The notes beneath the pieces were generated by a model that did no database searches, was not told the DNA's origin, and saw only the letters and a list, made by a program, of their open reading frames with translations. 64,000 nucleotides of DNA from Methanoregula boonei 6A8 (GTDB lineage: Archaea > Halobacteriota > Methanomicrobia > Methanomicrobiales > Methanospirillaceae). The position numbers and the translations under genes were made by a program. This document shows positions 8,780 to 18,343 of this stretch, piece by piece; the first letter of the stretch is position 1; every line of letters begins with the position of its first letter. The stretch spans positions 806,001-870,000 of the forward strand of contig NC_009712.1 of NCBI RefSeq assembly GCF_000017625.1, given 5' to 3'.

Positions 8780-9991
8780 ATGGGAAAAGGAACTATCGTT
8801 CTTGCCTATTCCGGGGGTCTTGATACCTCCATCTGCATCCCGCTGTTAAAAGAGCGGTACGATTACGATCGTGTCGTAACGGTTGCAGTCAATGTCGGAC
8901 AAAGGGACGAGGAGATCGATGTTGCCACAAAGAAAGGCAAAAAACTTGCCGACCGGCACTATACCATCGATGTCCGGGAACGCTTTGTCGCAGAACACAT
9001 CTTCCCGGCTATCAGGGCAAACGGGTCGTACGAGGGATACCCTATGGGCACCTCGCTTGCTCGGCCTTTAATCGCACAGGAAGTAGTAAAGATCGCACAA
9101 AAGGAGAAGGCAACAGCGATCGCCCACGGGTGCACGGGGAAAGGAAATGATCAGCTGCGCTTTGATTTCATCATCCGTGCCGCCGGTTTTGAAGTCGTTG
9201 CCCCCATCCGTGAGCAGAACCTGACCCGCGACTGGGAGATCGGATATGCAAAAGAGCACAATATCCCGGTCCCCGTGAAAAAGGACAAGCCCTGGAGCAT
9301 GGACGAGAACTGCTGGAGCAGGAGCATCGAGGGCGGAAGGCTCGAAGAGCCGGACTTCCACCCGCCAGAAGAGATCTTCCTCTGGACCGTCTCCCCTGAA
9401 AAGGCACCGGCGAAACCCGAGAAGATCACCCTCACATTTGCAAAGGGCGTCCCGGTGGCAATCAACGGGAAGAAGATGCCCGGCTATGACCTGATCCAGA
9501 AACTCAATGTCCTTGCCGGTAAGCACGGGATTGGCAGGAACGATATGATCGAGGACCGGATCCTTGGCCTCAAGGCCCGGGAGAACTACGAGCACCCGGC
9601 AGCGACTGTGATCCTGTTTGCCCACCGCGACCTTGAAGGGCTGGTCCTTACCCGGTCCGAGCTCGCATTCAAGCGCATGGTCGACGACAAGTGGTCGGAG
9701 CTTGCCTACGAGGGTCTCGTGTACGAGCCTCTCTACGCGGCGCTGAACGCATTTATCGACACCACCCAGGAGCGGGTGAACGGCTCTGTTGACCTTGAGC
9801 TCTACAAAGGTGCAGTCCGGGTGCTGGGCCGCAGCTCCCCGCAGGCGATCTACTCGGGCGATCTTGTCTCCTTTGACAGCTCGTCCATTGACCAGTGCGA
9901 TGCGATCGGCGTCTCCCGGTACTTCGGTCTCCAGGCCCGCATTGTCCACGCGATGGGCGGGAAGAAGCCTGAAAAGGCCGGCAGGAAATAA
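8780..9991 (+). CDS. argG: Argininosuccinate synthase
   Basis: Joins citrulline and aspartate with ATP hydrolysis, the step after ArgF. The N-terminal PP-loop is AYSGGLDTS; further ArgG signatures are [33 protein letters not shown] and [19 protein letters not shown]. At 403 residues it has the family length. I choose the ATG at 8780 ([13 protein letters not shown]) over the GTG at 8771 because GGAAGTG lies just before it and the family starts a few residues before the first strand. A TATA-like AAATATATGG lies near 8727-8736. Confidence 0.96.
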   Translation: MGKGTIVLAYSGGLDTSICIPLLKERYDYDRVVTVAVNVGQRDEEIDVATKKGKKLADRHYTIDVRERFVAEHIFPAIRANGSYEGYPMGTSLARPLIAQEVVKIAQKEKATAIAHGCTGKGNDQLRFDFIIRAAGFEVVAPIREQNLTRDWEIGYAKEHNIPVPVKKDKPWSMDENCWSRSIEGGRLEEPDFHPPEEIFLWTVSPEKAPAKPEKITLTFAKGVPVAINGKKMPGYDLIQKLNVLAGKHGIGRNDMIEDRILGLKARENYEHPAATVILFAHRDLEGLVLTRSELAFKRMVDDKWSELAYEGLVYEPLYAALNAFIDTTQERVNGSVDLELYKGAVRVLGRSSPQAIYSGDLVSFDSSSIDQCDAIGVSRYFGLQARIVHAMGGKKPEKAGRK

Positions 9992-10050
9992 TTTTTTTTA
10001 CTCCCGGAAACCGTCGGGCCCGCCATCCGGGCCGGCATGCTTTTTTTTAT
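9992..10050 (+). terminator. Probable transcription terminator after argG
   Basis: The argG stop is followed at once by eight T residues, then by a GC-rich inverted region (GTCGGGCCCGCCATCCGGGCC) and a second run of eight T near 10039. Archaeal transcription commonly stops at such T-runs. Confidence 0.5.
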
Positions 10051-10113
10051 TACAATCCTCCGGGTTCACGAAAAAAAAGAAACATATATCCTATGACAGT
10101 CAGATCGGATCAT

Positions 10114-11613
10114 ATGTGTGCCGGTTTTCTCTCCCGATTCTCCAAACCCAGGCCTCATATCGTTGAAAGTCCCGAACCGCCCTCTATTGCGCATGGCGCC
10201 GGGATGAATGTGCCGGAGTACAAGAACAAACCCTATTTTATCGTTGCCTCCGTTGAGATGGGAAACACTACCACCAAATGTATCCTTACCGGGGTGAGTC
10301 TTGAGACCGGCAAATCCTATGTGATCAACAAGACCGTGAGCATGAGTCGGGACATACGGCCTCCCGCCCCCGGAGAAGAGACATTTGGCGAGACCCTTGA
10401 CGGGACAAAACTGTCGCGCCAGGCCGTGACCGAACTTGTCCGGGACACGCTTGTCCAGTGCCACAAGGAAGCACGTCTTGATATCGAAAAGGACCTGGAT
10501 TTTGTGGTCCGCAGTACCGGTGTTGTGGCAGAGATGGAGTCCCCGGACCAAGTAGGGGACTTTGTAATTGCCCTTGCAAACGGCTGCCTTGCCGCAGGAG
10601 TGCCCCCGCGGAAGATGACGCCTCCCATGGCAAAGGCAAACCAGCCCGAAAAACTCCAGCCGTTCAGTTTTGCCGACAAGGTTGTCTTTGTCGGTGCTGT
10701 GGCCGGTGTGATCCCGCCGGTGGGTTCAACCGGCGTCGAGATGGTTGCAAACGAGATGGAAGGAGAACTGGCCATGGCCGGGATCAAGGAAGGGGCAAAG
10801 TGGACCCCGGTCGATTTCCGGAACCCCTGCATCTCTATGGATTTCGGGACAACGCTTGACGGGAGGATCACAAGCGATGTGCCGGCCGATGCACTCAATC
10901 CCTTTGCAAAGACCATCGGGAACTTCTGCGGCCTTGCCGGGGCAATCCCCGATGCCATTGTGAGGGGCACGGGCCTTGTACAGGAACGGACCGGTACAGC
11001 CCTTGATATCTTTGGCGAACACAGCGTGACCGGGGGCTTCTTCTCGGGGGGCAACCGGAAGGTTATCGACGATTTTGTGGACCGCTGCCACGAGCATATC
11101 GATATCCGGATCGTGCCGCCGGACCGGGACCGGTTCGGGAGAGTGCCGGTCAACGCGAAAATGGCAATCGAATCCCGTGTCGCCATGATCGGGTGCGACT
11201 GCGGCGAAAACAGCAGCGATCTCGACAAGCTCTCCGCGATTGGTGCCGAGATCCATAAAAATTACAACCTTTCGACCTTAAACGAAGTGGTAGACCGGGT
11301 CTGCGCGAAGATGGCCCTGCGGATGATCGATGTTGCTGCTCTCCAAAATCTTGTCCCGAAGAATGCGTCCATAGGCTTTACCGGACGGGCGGCGATCTCC
11401 GGGAGGAAACCCGAGTACATCCTTGACGGGATCATTGAGCGCAAACTCTTTGATGATCCAAACGATCACCTCGTCTTCGTGGATGACGGGCTTGCCCGCG
11501 GCGCCTCCCTGATGGGCCGGTGCATGAACTCCCTTGGAAAACCAAAAAACCCCATCGGGGGAGTACGGGGCGGGCCCTGTATTATGAGCCGGCGGATCAA
11601 AATAGGTAAGTGA
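10114..11613 (+). CDS. Methanogenesis marker protein 14 (ASKHA-fold)
   Basis: Long conserved protein found only in methanogens and relatives, with phosphate-loop motifs of the actin/Hsp70/sugar-kinase fold: VASVEMGNTTTKC near the N-terminus, GSTGVEMVANEMEGELAMAGIKEGAKWTPVDFRNPCISMDFGTT in the centre and GFTGRAAISG near the end. Its biochemical role is not established. The frame opens at 10093, but a TATA-like ACATATATCC at 10082-10090 places transcription start near the in-frame ATG at 10114, so I use that; the conserved core begins later (MNVPEYKNK, 10204). It shares a unit with the small gene at 11629. Confidence 0.85.
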   Translation: MCAGFLSRFSKPRPHIVESPEPPSIAHGAGMNVPEYKNKPYFIVASVEMGNTTTKCILTGVSLETGKSYVINKTVSMSRDIRPPAPGEETFGETLDGTKLSRQAVTELVRDTLVQCHKEARLDIEKDLDFVVRSTGVVAEMESPDQVGDFVIALANGCLAAGVPPRKMTPPMAKANQPEKLQPFSFADKVVFVGAVAGVIPPVGSTGVEMVANEMEGELAMAGIKEGAKWTPVDFRNPCISMDFGTTLDGRITSDVPADALNPFAKTIGNFCGLAGAIPDAIVRGTGLVQERTGTALDIFGEHSVTGGFFSGGNRKVIDDFVDRCHEHIDIRIVPPDRDRFGRVPVNAKMAIESRVAMIGCDCGENSSDLDKLSAIGAEIHKNYNLSTLNEVVDRVCAKMALRMIDVAALQNLVPKNASIGFTGRAAISGRKPEYILDGIIERKLFDDPNDHLVFVDDGLARGASLMGRCMNSLGKPKNPIGGVRGGPCIMSRRIKIGK

Positions 11614-11628
11614 AGAGTGGTTATACAC

Positions 11629-11901
11629 ATGGCAGATGAGACAGGCAATGCAAAGACACAAAACAGTGCCGTAGAGGAAGAACTCTTTGACGTGGTTATT
11701 CCGCCCGGCGTGCCCCGCAAGATCATTATAGATATTGCCCGGAAGTTCGACGTCGACGTGGTCGAATGCAGGCAGAAACTCTATTTTGCCAATATGGATG
11801 GCGATGAGCGCGATCTCCTGGCGTTCCGGGCAAAGCGCGATGTTGCAGAAAAAGTTGAAAAATGTCTGGTGGAAGAAGTCCGGAAATTTATTGGCTCGTA
11901 A
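11629..11901 (+). CDS. Small conserved protein in the methanogenesis-marker-14 operon
   Basis: A 90-residue soluble protein, rich in charged residues, with an ordered segment ELFDVVIPPGVPRKIIIDIARKFDVDVVECRQKLYFANMD (residues ~20-60). I do not recognise a named domain. It begins 15 nt after the upstream stop; the ATG at 11629 (MADETGNA) is preferred to the GTG at 11617. Co-transcription with the marker-14 gene suggests a methanogenesis-linked job (inference). It runs convergently toward argF across T-rich sequence at 11930-11945. Confidence 0.75.
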   Translation: MADETGNAKTQNSAVEEELFDVVIPPGVPRKIIIDIARKFDVDVVECRQKLYFANMDGDERDLLAFRAKRDVAEKVEKCLVEEVRKFIGS

Positions 11902-11946
11902 ATCCCGTTTTCCAATCTTTTATTCTTTTTTTTAGTAATTTCCCTG
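11902..11946. terminator. T-rich convergent terminator between the 11629 gene and argF
   Basis: The 45-bp gap between two convergent genes holds TCTTTTATTCTTTTTTTT on the plus strand, enough for oligo-T termination of the rightward unit. The leftward argF unit has only short T-runs on its own strand. Confidence 0.35.
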
Positions 11947-12858
11947 CTATCGTTTGAGAAGTTTGACTAAGAGCGCCTTTTGGGCGTGCAGCCGGTTTTC
12001 CGCCTCATCCCAGACAAGGCTTTTTGGCCCGTCAAGGACATCTCCGGTGATCTCCTCGCCACGATGGGCCGGCAGGCAGTGGAGCACCCGGGCATCCGGC
12101 GATGCGTGACGGAGCAGCGCATCGTTCACGGTAAATCCCTTAAAAGCCGCACGCCGCTTTTCCTGTTCTGCTTCGTCGCCCATCGAGATCCACGTATCGG
12201 TGACGATCACGTGTGCGTCCTTTACTGCATCCTGTGGGGTCTTTACCCGGGTGACCCGGCCCCCGAGGGCCTGTGCTTTTTCCACCAGCTCGGGTGCAAT
12301 CTCGTAGCCTTTCGGGCCTGCCACTGCTATCTCCATCCCGGTCAGGGCCGAGGAGAGCACAAGCGAGTTGCAGACATTGTTCCCGTCTCCCACCCAGGCA
12401 ACTTTGAGTCCACGAACCTTTCCGAAGTGTTCCTTTATAGTCAGGATATCGGCGAGGAGCTGGCAGGGGTGCTCAATGTCAGAAAGGCCGTTAATCACCG
12501 GGACGGTTGCGTTCTCTGCAAGATCCACGACGGTGCTGTGCCGGTAGGCGCGGATCATGATCGCCGAGACGTACCGGGATGCGACCCGGGCCGTGTCCCG
12601 GATCTCTTCGCCTCTCCCGATCTGGAGATCTTTTGCGTTCAAAAAGAGTGCATGGCCGCCAAGCTCGTGCATCCCGACTTCAAACGAGATGTGGGTACGG
12701 GTTGACGACTTTTCGAAGATCATGGCAAGGGACATGCCCCGCAGGAGCTCATGGGGGACCCCGGCCTTTTTCTGGCGCTTGAGCCGTTCGGCGTCTATGA
12801 GGATCTCATCAAGCTCGGTTTTTGTGATATCGAGGATCGAGAGGAAATCTTTCTTCAT
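11947..12858 (-). CDS. argF: Ornithine carbamoyltransferase
   Basis: Makes citrulline from ornithine and carbamoyl phosphate. Visible signatures are the carbamoyl-phosphate loop [18 protein letters not shown] (near residue 52), HPCQ ([10 protein letters not shown]) and the ornithine-binding [15 protein letters not shown]. Length 303 is typical. Its ATG follows the purD stop with no gap (TAAATG), so it is the distal gene of a purD-argF pair. Together with carAB and argG nearby this gives three consecutive steps of arginine synthesis in 9 kb. Confidence 0.96.
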   Translation of the reverse strand: MKKDFLSILDITKTELDEILIDAERLKRQKKAGVPHELLRGMSLAMIFEKSSTRTHISFEVGMHELGGHALFLNAKDLQIGRGEEIRDTARVASRYVSAIMIRAYRHSTVVDLAENATVPVINGLSDIEHPCQLLADILTIKEHFGKVRGLKVAWVGDGNNVCNSLVLSSALTGMEIAVAGPKGYEIAPELVEKAQALGGRVTRVKTPQDAVKDAHVIVTDTWISMGDEAEQEKRRAAFKGFTVNDALLRHASPDARVLHCLPAHRGEEITGDVLDGPKSLVWDEAENRLHAQKALLVKLLKR

Positions 12859-14142
12859 TTAGAGCTCCTTCATGTGCGCAATGCGGCGGTCAAGAAGCGC
12901 CTGCGTCCCGATGTCGCGGCGGTGGAAAACCTCCCCCGTGACCGAAGATGCCGCATTCTCTGCGATCTGTTCTGCTTCTGCAAGGGTCGGGGCCTTTCCC
13001 ACAAAGGCAAGCGTACGCGAGGAGAGCGTCTGCAGGGTGCCGTTCTTCTCTTCCACGTTTGCATAGTACGTGATGGCGCTGCCGGTCTCCCCGATCGAAA
13101 TCGGGCTGTTGGTTTTCGGCGCAGACGGGTAGCCTTCGGGCACGAGGTACTTGCAGACCGTGGCAGCCTTCTCAAACGAGACGTTTGAGGCAGAGAGCGT
13201 GCCCTCCGTAATCCCGGTAACCACTTCAGCCAGGTCAGAAGAAAGGAGGGTCAGGACATTCATGGCCTCGGGGTCGCCGAACCGGGCATTGAACTCTATT
13301 ACTTTTGGTCCCTGTGCGGTATTCATGAACTGGCCGTACAGGATCCCTTTATAGGGATATCCCTTGTGTGCCATTGCAGCCACCACCGAGACCATGATGG
13401 AGAGGGCAGCGGTGAGATCTTTTTTTGTCACAAAAGGGAGCATGTGGTCCGGCATGGTGTACGACCCCATCCCCCCGGTGTTTGGCCCGGTATCTCCTTC
13501 AAACGCCCGCTTGTGATCCTGCACAAGCGGCATGGGAACAATATGGGTGCCGTCAACAAATGCCTGGAGGGTAAACTCCTCGCCTGTCAGCCGCTCTTCG
13601 AGAACCACACCGCCATTGATCTCCCGGATGTATTCTATGGCCCCGGCGCGATCCACCTGCTCTCCCATGATCCGGACACCCTTTCCGCCGGTAAGGCCAA
13701 TGGGTTTTACTGCCAGATCCCCGTCATGGTCCCGGACAAACGCGATCGCTTCTTTTGGGTCAAAAAAAACCCGGTAGGCCGGGTTCCCTTCAATCTTATA
13801 CTCCGCCATGAGGTTGCGGCAGAATGCCTTGTCCGTCTCGATGCGGGCTGCGGCTTTTGTGGGGCCTGCACAGGCAACACCGGCAGCAGAGAGCCGATCC
13901 ACTACACCTGCTTCAAGCGGGGCCTCGGGACCGATAAACGCGTGGGTCACACCGGTCTTTTGCGCAAATGCCGCGATTCGATCCAGGTTGGTCTCCGGTG
14001 TAAGGCAGATCTCCTTTGCAAGCCGGGCAATACCGGGATTCTTCCGTGCCATCGCGGCATAGATTTCGGTCCCGGTGGTCCGGGAAAGGGCGGCTGCAAT
14101 CGCATGCTCCCGACCCCCGCCACCGACAACGAGAATTTTCAT
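12859..14142 (-). CDS. purD: Phosphoribosylamine-glycine ligase
   Basis: Second step of purine synthesis, an ATP-grasp ligase. It opens with [16 protein letters not shown], followed by [11 protein letters not shown], the ATP-grasp [15 protein letters not shown] (near residue 170) and [14 protein letters not shown] (near 290) as in PurD. Its 427 residues match the family. The stop abuts the argF ATG directly. About 60 nt separate it from pyrE upstream on the same strand. Confidence 0.96.
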   Translation of the reverse strand: MKILVVGGGGREHAIAAALSRTTGTEIYAAMARKNPGIARLAKEICLTPETNLDRIAAFAQKTGVTHAFIGPEAPLEAGVVDRLSAAGVACAGPTKAAARIETDKAFCRNLMAEYKIEGNPAYRVFFDPKEAIAFVRDHDGDLAVKPIGLTGGKGVRIMGEQVDRAGAIEYIREINGGVVLEERLTGEEFTLQAFVDGTHIVPMPLVQDHKRAFEGDTGPNTGGMGSYTMPDHMLPFVTKKDLTAALSIMVSVVAAMAHKGYPYKGILYGQFMNTAQGPKVIEFNARFGDPEAMNVLTLLSSDLAEVVTGITEGTLSASNVSFEKAATVCKYLVPEGYPSAPKTNSPISIGETGSAITYYANVEEKNGTLQTLSSRTLAFVGKAPTLAEAEQIAENAASSVTGEVFHRRDIGTQALLDRRIAHMKEL

Positions 14143-14201
14143 TATCCATCACATGGGTTGTCTTGCGTAAAAATGGTTTACTCTTTCCCTTTGCCCTCTC
14201 G

Positions 14202-14705
14202 TCAGAGGATCTCGCTGACCCGTACAAGGGCCATGAGATGAGCGTCCTGCTCTTTTAACAAGGACTCTGCACCCTGCTCACGGTCCACTACGGTAACCAC
14301 ACGGTCTGCCCGCGCACCCGCGGTACGCAGCATGGCAATCCCGTACAGGGCCGATCCCCCCGATGTGGTGACGTCCTCGACGAGAAGGACATTTTTTCCC
14401 GACACTTCCCCGATGATCGGGTTCTTCTTGCCGTGATCCTTCTCCTCTGCCCTGATTATGGCAAAGGGCTTTTTTGCGGCAAGAGCCGTTGCAACCGCGA
14501 GCGGTACTCCCCCGACAGCTACCCCCGCAACCACATCGAATTCATAGCGTTTGGCAATCTCCTGTGCGATTGCGGCGAGGAATTCAGGATGCGTGACCGC
14601 GGTCTTTACATCCACGTAGTAACGGCTCTTTGCACCGGAAGCAAGGGTAAAGTCACCAAATTCGATGGCTTTGTACCTGACAAGAAGATCTGCTATCGCA
14701 TTCAT
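14202..14705 (-). CDS. pyrE: Orotate phosphoribosyltransferase
   Basis: Converts orotate and PRPP to OMP in pyrimidine synthesis. The N-terminus has FGDFTLASGAKSRYYVDVK and the centre has the PRPP-binding motif VLLVEDVTTSGGSAL. Also seen is GVPLAVATALAAKKPFAIIRAEEKDHG with the catalytic-loop Lys/Asp/His. The 167-residue length is normal for archaea. It starts 6 nt after the carS stop and lies in the same leftward unit. Confidence 0.95.
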   Translation of the reverse strand: MNAIADLLVRYKAIEFGDFTLASGAKSRYYVDVKTAVTHPEFLAAIAQEIAKRYEFDVVAGVAVGGVPLAVATALAAKKPFAIIRAEEKDHGKKNPIIGEVSGKNVLLVEDVTTSGGSALYGIAMLRTAGARADRVVTVVDREQGAESLLKEQDAHLMALVRVSEIL

Positions 14706-14711
14706 CAGTAT

Positions 14712-15254
14712 TCACCAGGGTTCTTTCTTGACTTTGATCCAGTACCCGAGGATATTGACCGAGCGGTGCAGTACCGGGGTGATGACGAGGATCGCAATAA
14801 GGACCGGCAGGGTCACAACCGCAAAGAACCACGCCGGATCAAAGATGATCGTCAAGAGGAATGCCCCGACGACCAGATCGTACTGGTCTGCCACCGGCCA
14901 CGCTTCTCCCCGTTCCTTCCCAAGGCGCCTTTTGATAAAACTCTTGCCCATATCCCCGAGAAGCGCACCGAGGGCAAGAAGGGTGACCGAGAGTATGGTT
15001 TGCCGGGGGAGGTCCCAGTGGTACGTGCCCACAAGCCAGATCTGGACAAGTCCTATAAGGACACCGGCAAGGACCCCGCAGATAAGTCCCCGGTAGGTTT
15101 TACCGTTCCCGAGGATCCTGCGCCCGTCCGTATAGTTCCGGCAAAAATCGATCGGTGTCCCGCCACCACAGAGTGCTGCGACGGGATTGGGGATATACGC
15201 GGGCACCATGATCCAGAATGCGGCGAGCAGTGCAGTGAGCAGTGTCGAGAGCAA
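14712..15254 (-). CDS. carS: CDP-archaeol synthase
   Basis: Integral membrane CTP:unsaturated-archaetidic-acid cytidylyltransferase that activates the archaeal lipid core for head-group attachment. Seen: YIPNPVAALCGGGTPIDFCRN, GRRILGNGKTYRGLICGVLAG (the conserved G-DGKTxRG-like stretch), LGALLGDMGKSFIKRRLG and AWPVADQYDLVVGAF, with about five hydrophobic helices. No ATG lies at the expected N-terminus; I choose the TTG at 15254, giving ~180 residues, the family size. The frame stays open to 15506, but that part overlaps the divergent tes gene. Divergent neighbour tes works on the same lipids. Confidence 0.85.
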   Translation of the reverse strand: MLSTLLTALLAAFWIMVPAYIPNPVAALCGGGTPIDFCRNYTDGRRILGNGKTYRGLICGVLAGVLIGLVQIWLVGTYHWDLPRQTILSVTLLALGALLGDMGKSFIKRRLGKERGEAWPVADQYDLVVGAFLLTIIFDPAWFFAVVTLPVLIAILVITPVLHRSVNILGYWIKVKKEPW

Positions 15255-15380
15255 TGGTATTATGAATGACCCAGCACTAATAATGTAGCACTCCAATACC
15301 TCTAATAAAGAGCAGCAAAAAAGATTAAGGTTACTCCAAATGCCAATGAGTATCCTGTCCTTGGTGCATCGGGTGGAAAA

Positions 15381-16844
15381 ATGGCAATAAAGAAAACACG
15401 CAGCCTTTGCCCAGTCTGTGGGTCGGTTCTCGAAGCAGAGATCGTAGAGGAAGAGGGAAAGATCTGGCTTGTGCGGACCTGCCCTGAACACGGAACATTC
15501 CGGCACCTTTACTGGTCAGATGCGGAGATGTACCACCGGTTCGAGCATTACGATGCAGTCGGACGAGGTGTGACCAATCCGCAGAACCCTGTGGCGTCCG
15601 ATACCTGCCCGACAGCATGCGGCCTGTGCAGCAACCACCATTCCGGTACGCTGCTTGCAAATATCGACCTGACCAACCGGTGCAACCTGGATTGCGACTT
15701 CTGCTTTGCCAATGCCCGTGCATGCGGGTTTGTGTATGAACCTTCATTTGACGAAATCGTCGGCATGATGCAGGTGCTCCGGAGCGAAAAACCGGTACCT
15801 GCTCCTGCCGTACAGTTCTCCGGCGGGGAGCCGACCATGCGGGACGATCTCGTGGAGATTGTCAAAAAAGCAAAGGAACTGGGATTCCCGCAGGTCCAGA
15901 TCGCCACAAACGGTGTAAAACTGGCCAATAACCCGGTGCTTGCCCAGCAGCTCAAGGATGCCGGGCTGTCTACCGTGTATCTCCATTTCGACGGGGTCAC
16001 ACCGGCCACGAACCCGTTTTTGAAGATCCACCTCAAGGCGCTGGAGAACCTTAACAAGGCCGGCCTCGGGGTAGTGCTCGTCCCGACCATCATCAAGGGG
16101 AGAAACGATAAAGAGGTTGGCGAGATCCTCAAATTTGCCGCCGACCATATCTCGATTGTGCGGGGTGTCAACTTCCAGCCGGTATCCTTTACCGGGGCAA
16201 AAAATGATGAGGATATCGATAAGGAAAGAATCACGATCCCCGAGCTTATCGACGATATCGAGGCACAGACAAATGGCGTCCTGAATAAGAGCGATTTTTA
16301 CCCGGTGCCCTGTGTCCTGCCATTCTCTGATCTCGTTGAGGCCTACACGGGCCGGCCCCAGGTCCGCTTCACCGCCCACGAACACTGCGGTGCGGCAACG
16401 TATGTCTTTGTCACCAAAGACGGCATGACCCCGGTGACCCGGATGGTCGACGTGGAAAGCCTCTTTTCCGCGATCGAGCAGATGGCAAACAAACTCAAAA
16501 AAGGCGGGACGATCAACAAGTACGCCACCCTGCTTGAAGGCGTAAAAGAGCTCCATGCCTCGTTCAAGAAAGGTGAGAAGGGGAGCACAGCGGAGTTCTG
16601 GAAACTGATTGGAAAGACCCTGATCGGCCAGAACTTCGATGCACTGCGGGAGTTCCACTGGAATGCGCTTTTTATCGGGACCATGCATTTCATGGACAAG
16701 TACAATTACGATATCGAGCGCGTACAGCGCTGCTGCATCCATTACGCCACGCCGGATGGCAAACTGATTCCTTTCTGTACCTACAACAGCGGCCCGGTGT
16801 ACCGCGAGCAGGTCTGGAAGAAACATGCAAAAAAGCAGCAGTAA
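15381..16844 (+). CDS. tes: Radical SAM tetraether lipid synthase-type enzyme (Tes/MJ0619 family)
   Basis: A 487-residue radical SAM protein. The N-terminal LCPVCGS...CPEHGTF pair looks like a rubredoxin-type metal site, followed by DTCPTACGLCSNH, the radical SAM triad CNLDCDFC (near residue 101) and FSGGEPTMRDDL. C-terminal cysteines (VQRCCIHYATP, FCTYNSG) probably hold further clusters. Members of this family (MJ0619, MA_1486) join lipid tails through sp3 C-C bonds to make tetraether or macrocyclic archaeol. Divergence from carS supports the lipid role. The ATG at 15381 has GGTGG 5 nt upstream. Whether the product here is tetraether or macrocyclic diether cannot be told from sequence. Confidence 0.83.
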   Translation: MAIKKTRSLCPVCGSVLEAEIVEEEGKIWLVRTCPEHGTFRHLYWSDAEMYHRFEHYDAVGRGVTNPQNPVASDTCPTACGLCSNHHSGTLLANIDLTNRCNLDCDFCFANARACGFVYEPSFDEIVGMMQVLRSEKPVPAPAVQFSGGEPTMRDDLVEIVKKAKELGFPQVQIATNGVKLANNPVLAQQLKDAGLSTVYLHFDGVTPATNPFLKIHLKALENLNKAGLGVVLVPTIIKGRNDKEVGEILKFAADHISIVRGVNFQPVSFTGAKNDEDIDKERITIPELIDDIEAQTNGVLNKSDFYPVPCVLPFSDLVEAYTGRPQVRFTAHEHCGAATYVFVTKDGMTPVTRMVDVESLFSAIEQMANKLKKGGTINKYATLLEGVKELHASFKKGEKGSTAEFWKLIGKTLIGQNFDALREFHWNALFIGTMHFMDKYNYDIERVQRCCIHYATPDGKLIPFCTYNSGPVYREQVWKKHAKKQQ

Positions 16845-16915
16845 TTCCTTTTTTTTCCGCCCTGCTAAGGAGACCTCGTAAGAGGTATCAAAATCCCGGC
16901 GTCAGAATCCGTCTT

Positions 16916-17851
16916 TTACGGGAATGGCAACTCTGTACCGGTTGCCTGGCGCATGGCAAGCGATGCGATTGCAAGGTCCTGGATGGCAAGACCTGTGGAG
17001 TCAAAGACCGTAATCTCTTCTGCGCTCTCACGCTTTTTTTCTCCTATCACCACTTCTCCCAAAGTACCGGCAATCATCCCCGGCTGGTACAGCCCGGTGC
17101 TGATCGGGACATTGATCTCGCCCGAGTGGAATGCCTGCGCAGGATCGTCCACAAAGACCCGGGCCCGGGAAAGGATCTTTGGATCGAGTTCCTCTTTACC
17201 GGGCGCATCGGCACCGATCGCATTGATATGCGTACCCGGGTGTATCCATTCGCTTTTGACAAAGGGAGTCCGGGAAGGCGTTGTGGTAACCAGGATATCG
17301 CAGTCGCAGGCCCGTTCTAAGGAGACACTCTCTGCAGGCAGCGGGGCCAGTCGTGCGGCAAACGCCGCTGCATGGGTGCTGTCCCGGCTCCATACCCGGA
17401 TCCCGGACAGGGATACCTCAAGCGCGGTCGCCAGTACCTGCGCTTCAGCCTGCCGGCCGGTACCGATAACACCGAGCACGCACTCCTTTTTTGGAGCCAG
17501 GTACCTGGCCGCGATTGCCCCGGCAGCCCCGGTACGCAGATCCGTAAGCCGGGTTGCATTCAGGATTGCCGTGGGTCTGCCGGTGGCGACATCCAGGATG
17601 ATCGTGAGTGCCATTACCGTAGGGAGGCCGGCCTTTGGGTTATCCGGGTGGACATTAACGATTTTTACTCCTGCAATCCCCAGCGTTGGGAGGAACCCGG
17701 GCATGGTGCGGAAGTCCCCGGCCGGCAGGGTGATGTAGACCTTGGGGGGCATCTGCACCAGGCCTCTCCCGTGATCGGCAAATGCAGCTTCAACAACCCG
17801 GTTTATATCGCCAGGATCGAGATTCCGGTCCGGATCAGGGAAATACCTCAT
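16916..17851 (-). CDS. Ornithine cyclodeaminase / archaeal alanine dehydrogenase family protein
   Basis: NAD(P)-dependent enzyme of the OCD/mu-crystallin family. Visible: substrate-binding region LVQMPPKVYITLP, Rossmann motif LGVIGTGRQAEAQVLA, and NAIGADAPGKEELDP, which bears the family aspartate. Members act as ornithine cyclodeaminase, alanine dehydrogenase or imine reductase; which one is undecided. The frame opens at 17959, but the usual family beginning aligns at MRYFPDPDRN (17851), so I start there; a GTG nine codons upstream is also possible. It is a stand-alone gene convergent with tes. Confidence 0.85.
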   Translation of the reverse strand: MRYFPDPDRNLDPGDINRVVEAAFADHGRGLVQMPPKVYITLPAGDFRTMPGFLPTLGIAGVKIVNVHPDNPKAGLPTVMALTIILDVATGRPTAILNATRLTDLRTGAAGAIAARYLAPKKECVLGVIGTGRQAEAQVLATALEVSLSGIRVWSRDSTHAAAFAARLAPLPAESVSLERACDCDILVTTTPSRTPFVKSEWIHPGTHINAIGADAPGKEELDPKILSRARVFVDDPAQAFHSGEINVPISTGLYQPGMIAGTLGEVVIGEKKRESAEEITVFDSTGLAIQDLAIASLAMRQATGTELPFP

Positions 17852-17997
17852 ACCGAAGTGATTCACCTGATCCGATTTAGGGTTATGCCCGCGGTGCAAA
17901 GTCCGGTTATACGTGACCATCATTACGGGAGTACAAGGCTCTGCCTCGCAATCCCGCATCCAGCGTATTATGGGAGTAAAAAAAGGCTGCCTGAGGA

Positions 17998-18288
17998 TCA
18001 GGCGTATTCCATTTCCTTAAGGGTCTTTTCTGCAAGATCCTTCATGCGTGCCGATATCCGGGAGGACGAGCTATAGTCCACTTCCTTCATGGCATTTGCG
18101 ATCTCGTTTCCCAGCACGAATATGGCGTACTTGTGCTCGAGTTTGCTCTTGTGCAGCTGGGACGGAGTGATCTTCAGGGCACCGTACTGGGAAAACTTCA
18201 GATCCGGGTTTGCCTCTTCAAAATAATCCTTGACCTCGTAGAGAATCTTGTGAAGGCTGATAAGTTCTTCCTTATGCAAAAGTACCAC
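17998..18288 (-). CDS. UPF0058 family small protein
   Basis: A 96-residue, mostly helical, charged soluble protein beginning MVLLHKEELISLHKILYEVKDYFE and including a polar SSSSRISARMKDLAEKTL end. The pattern matches the archaeal UPF0058 family, whose function is unknown. It sits alone between the OCD-family gene and dnaG with a short gap on both sides and is well separated from any operon partner. Confidence 0.8.
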   Translation of the reverse strand: MVLLHKEELISLHKILYEVKDYFEEANPDLKFSQYGALKITPSQLHKSKLEHKYAIFVLGNEIANAMKEVDYSSSSRISARMKDLAEKTLKEMEYA

Positions 18289-18343
18289 ACCAAAGTGTTA
18301 CATGGGGTGCATCCTGCATAAATATATTTGTCCGGGCCCGGTT

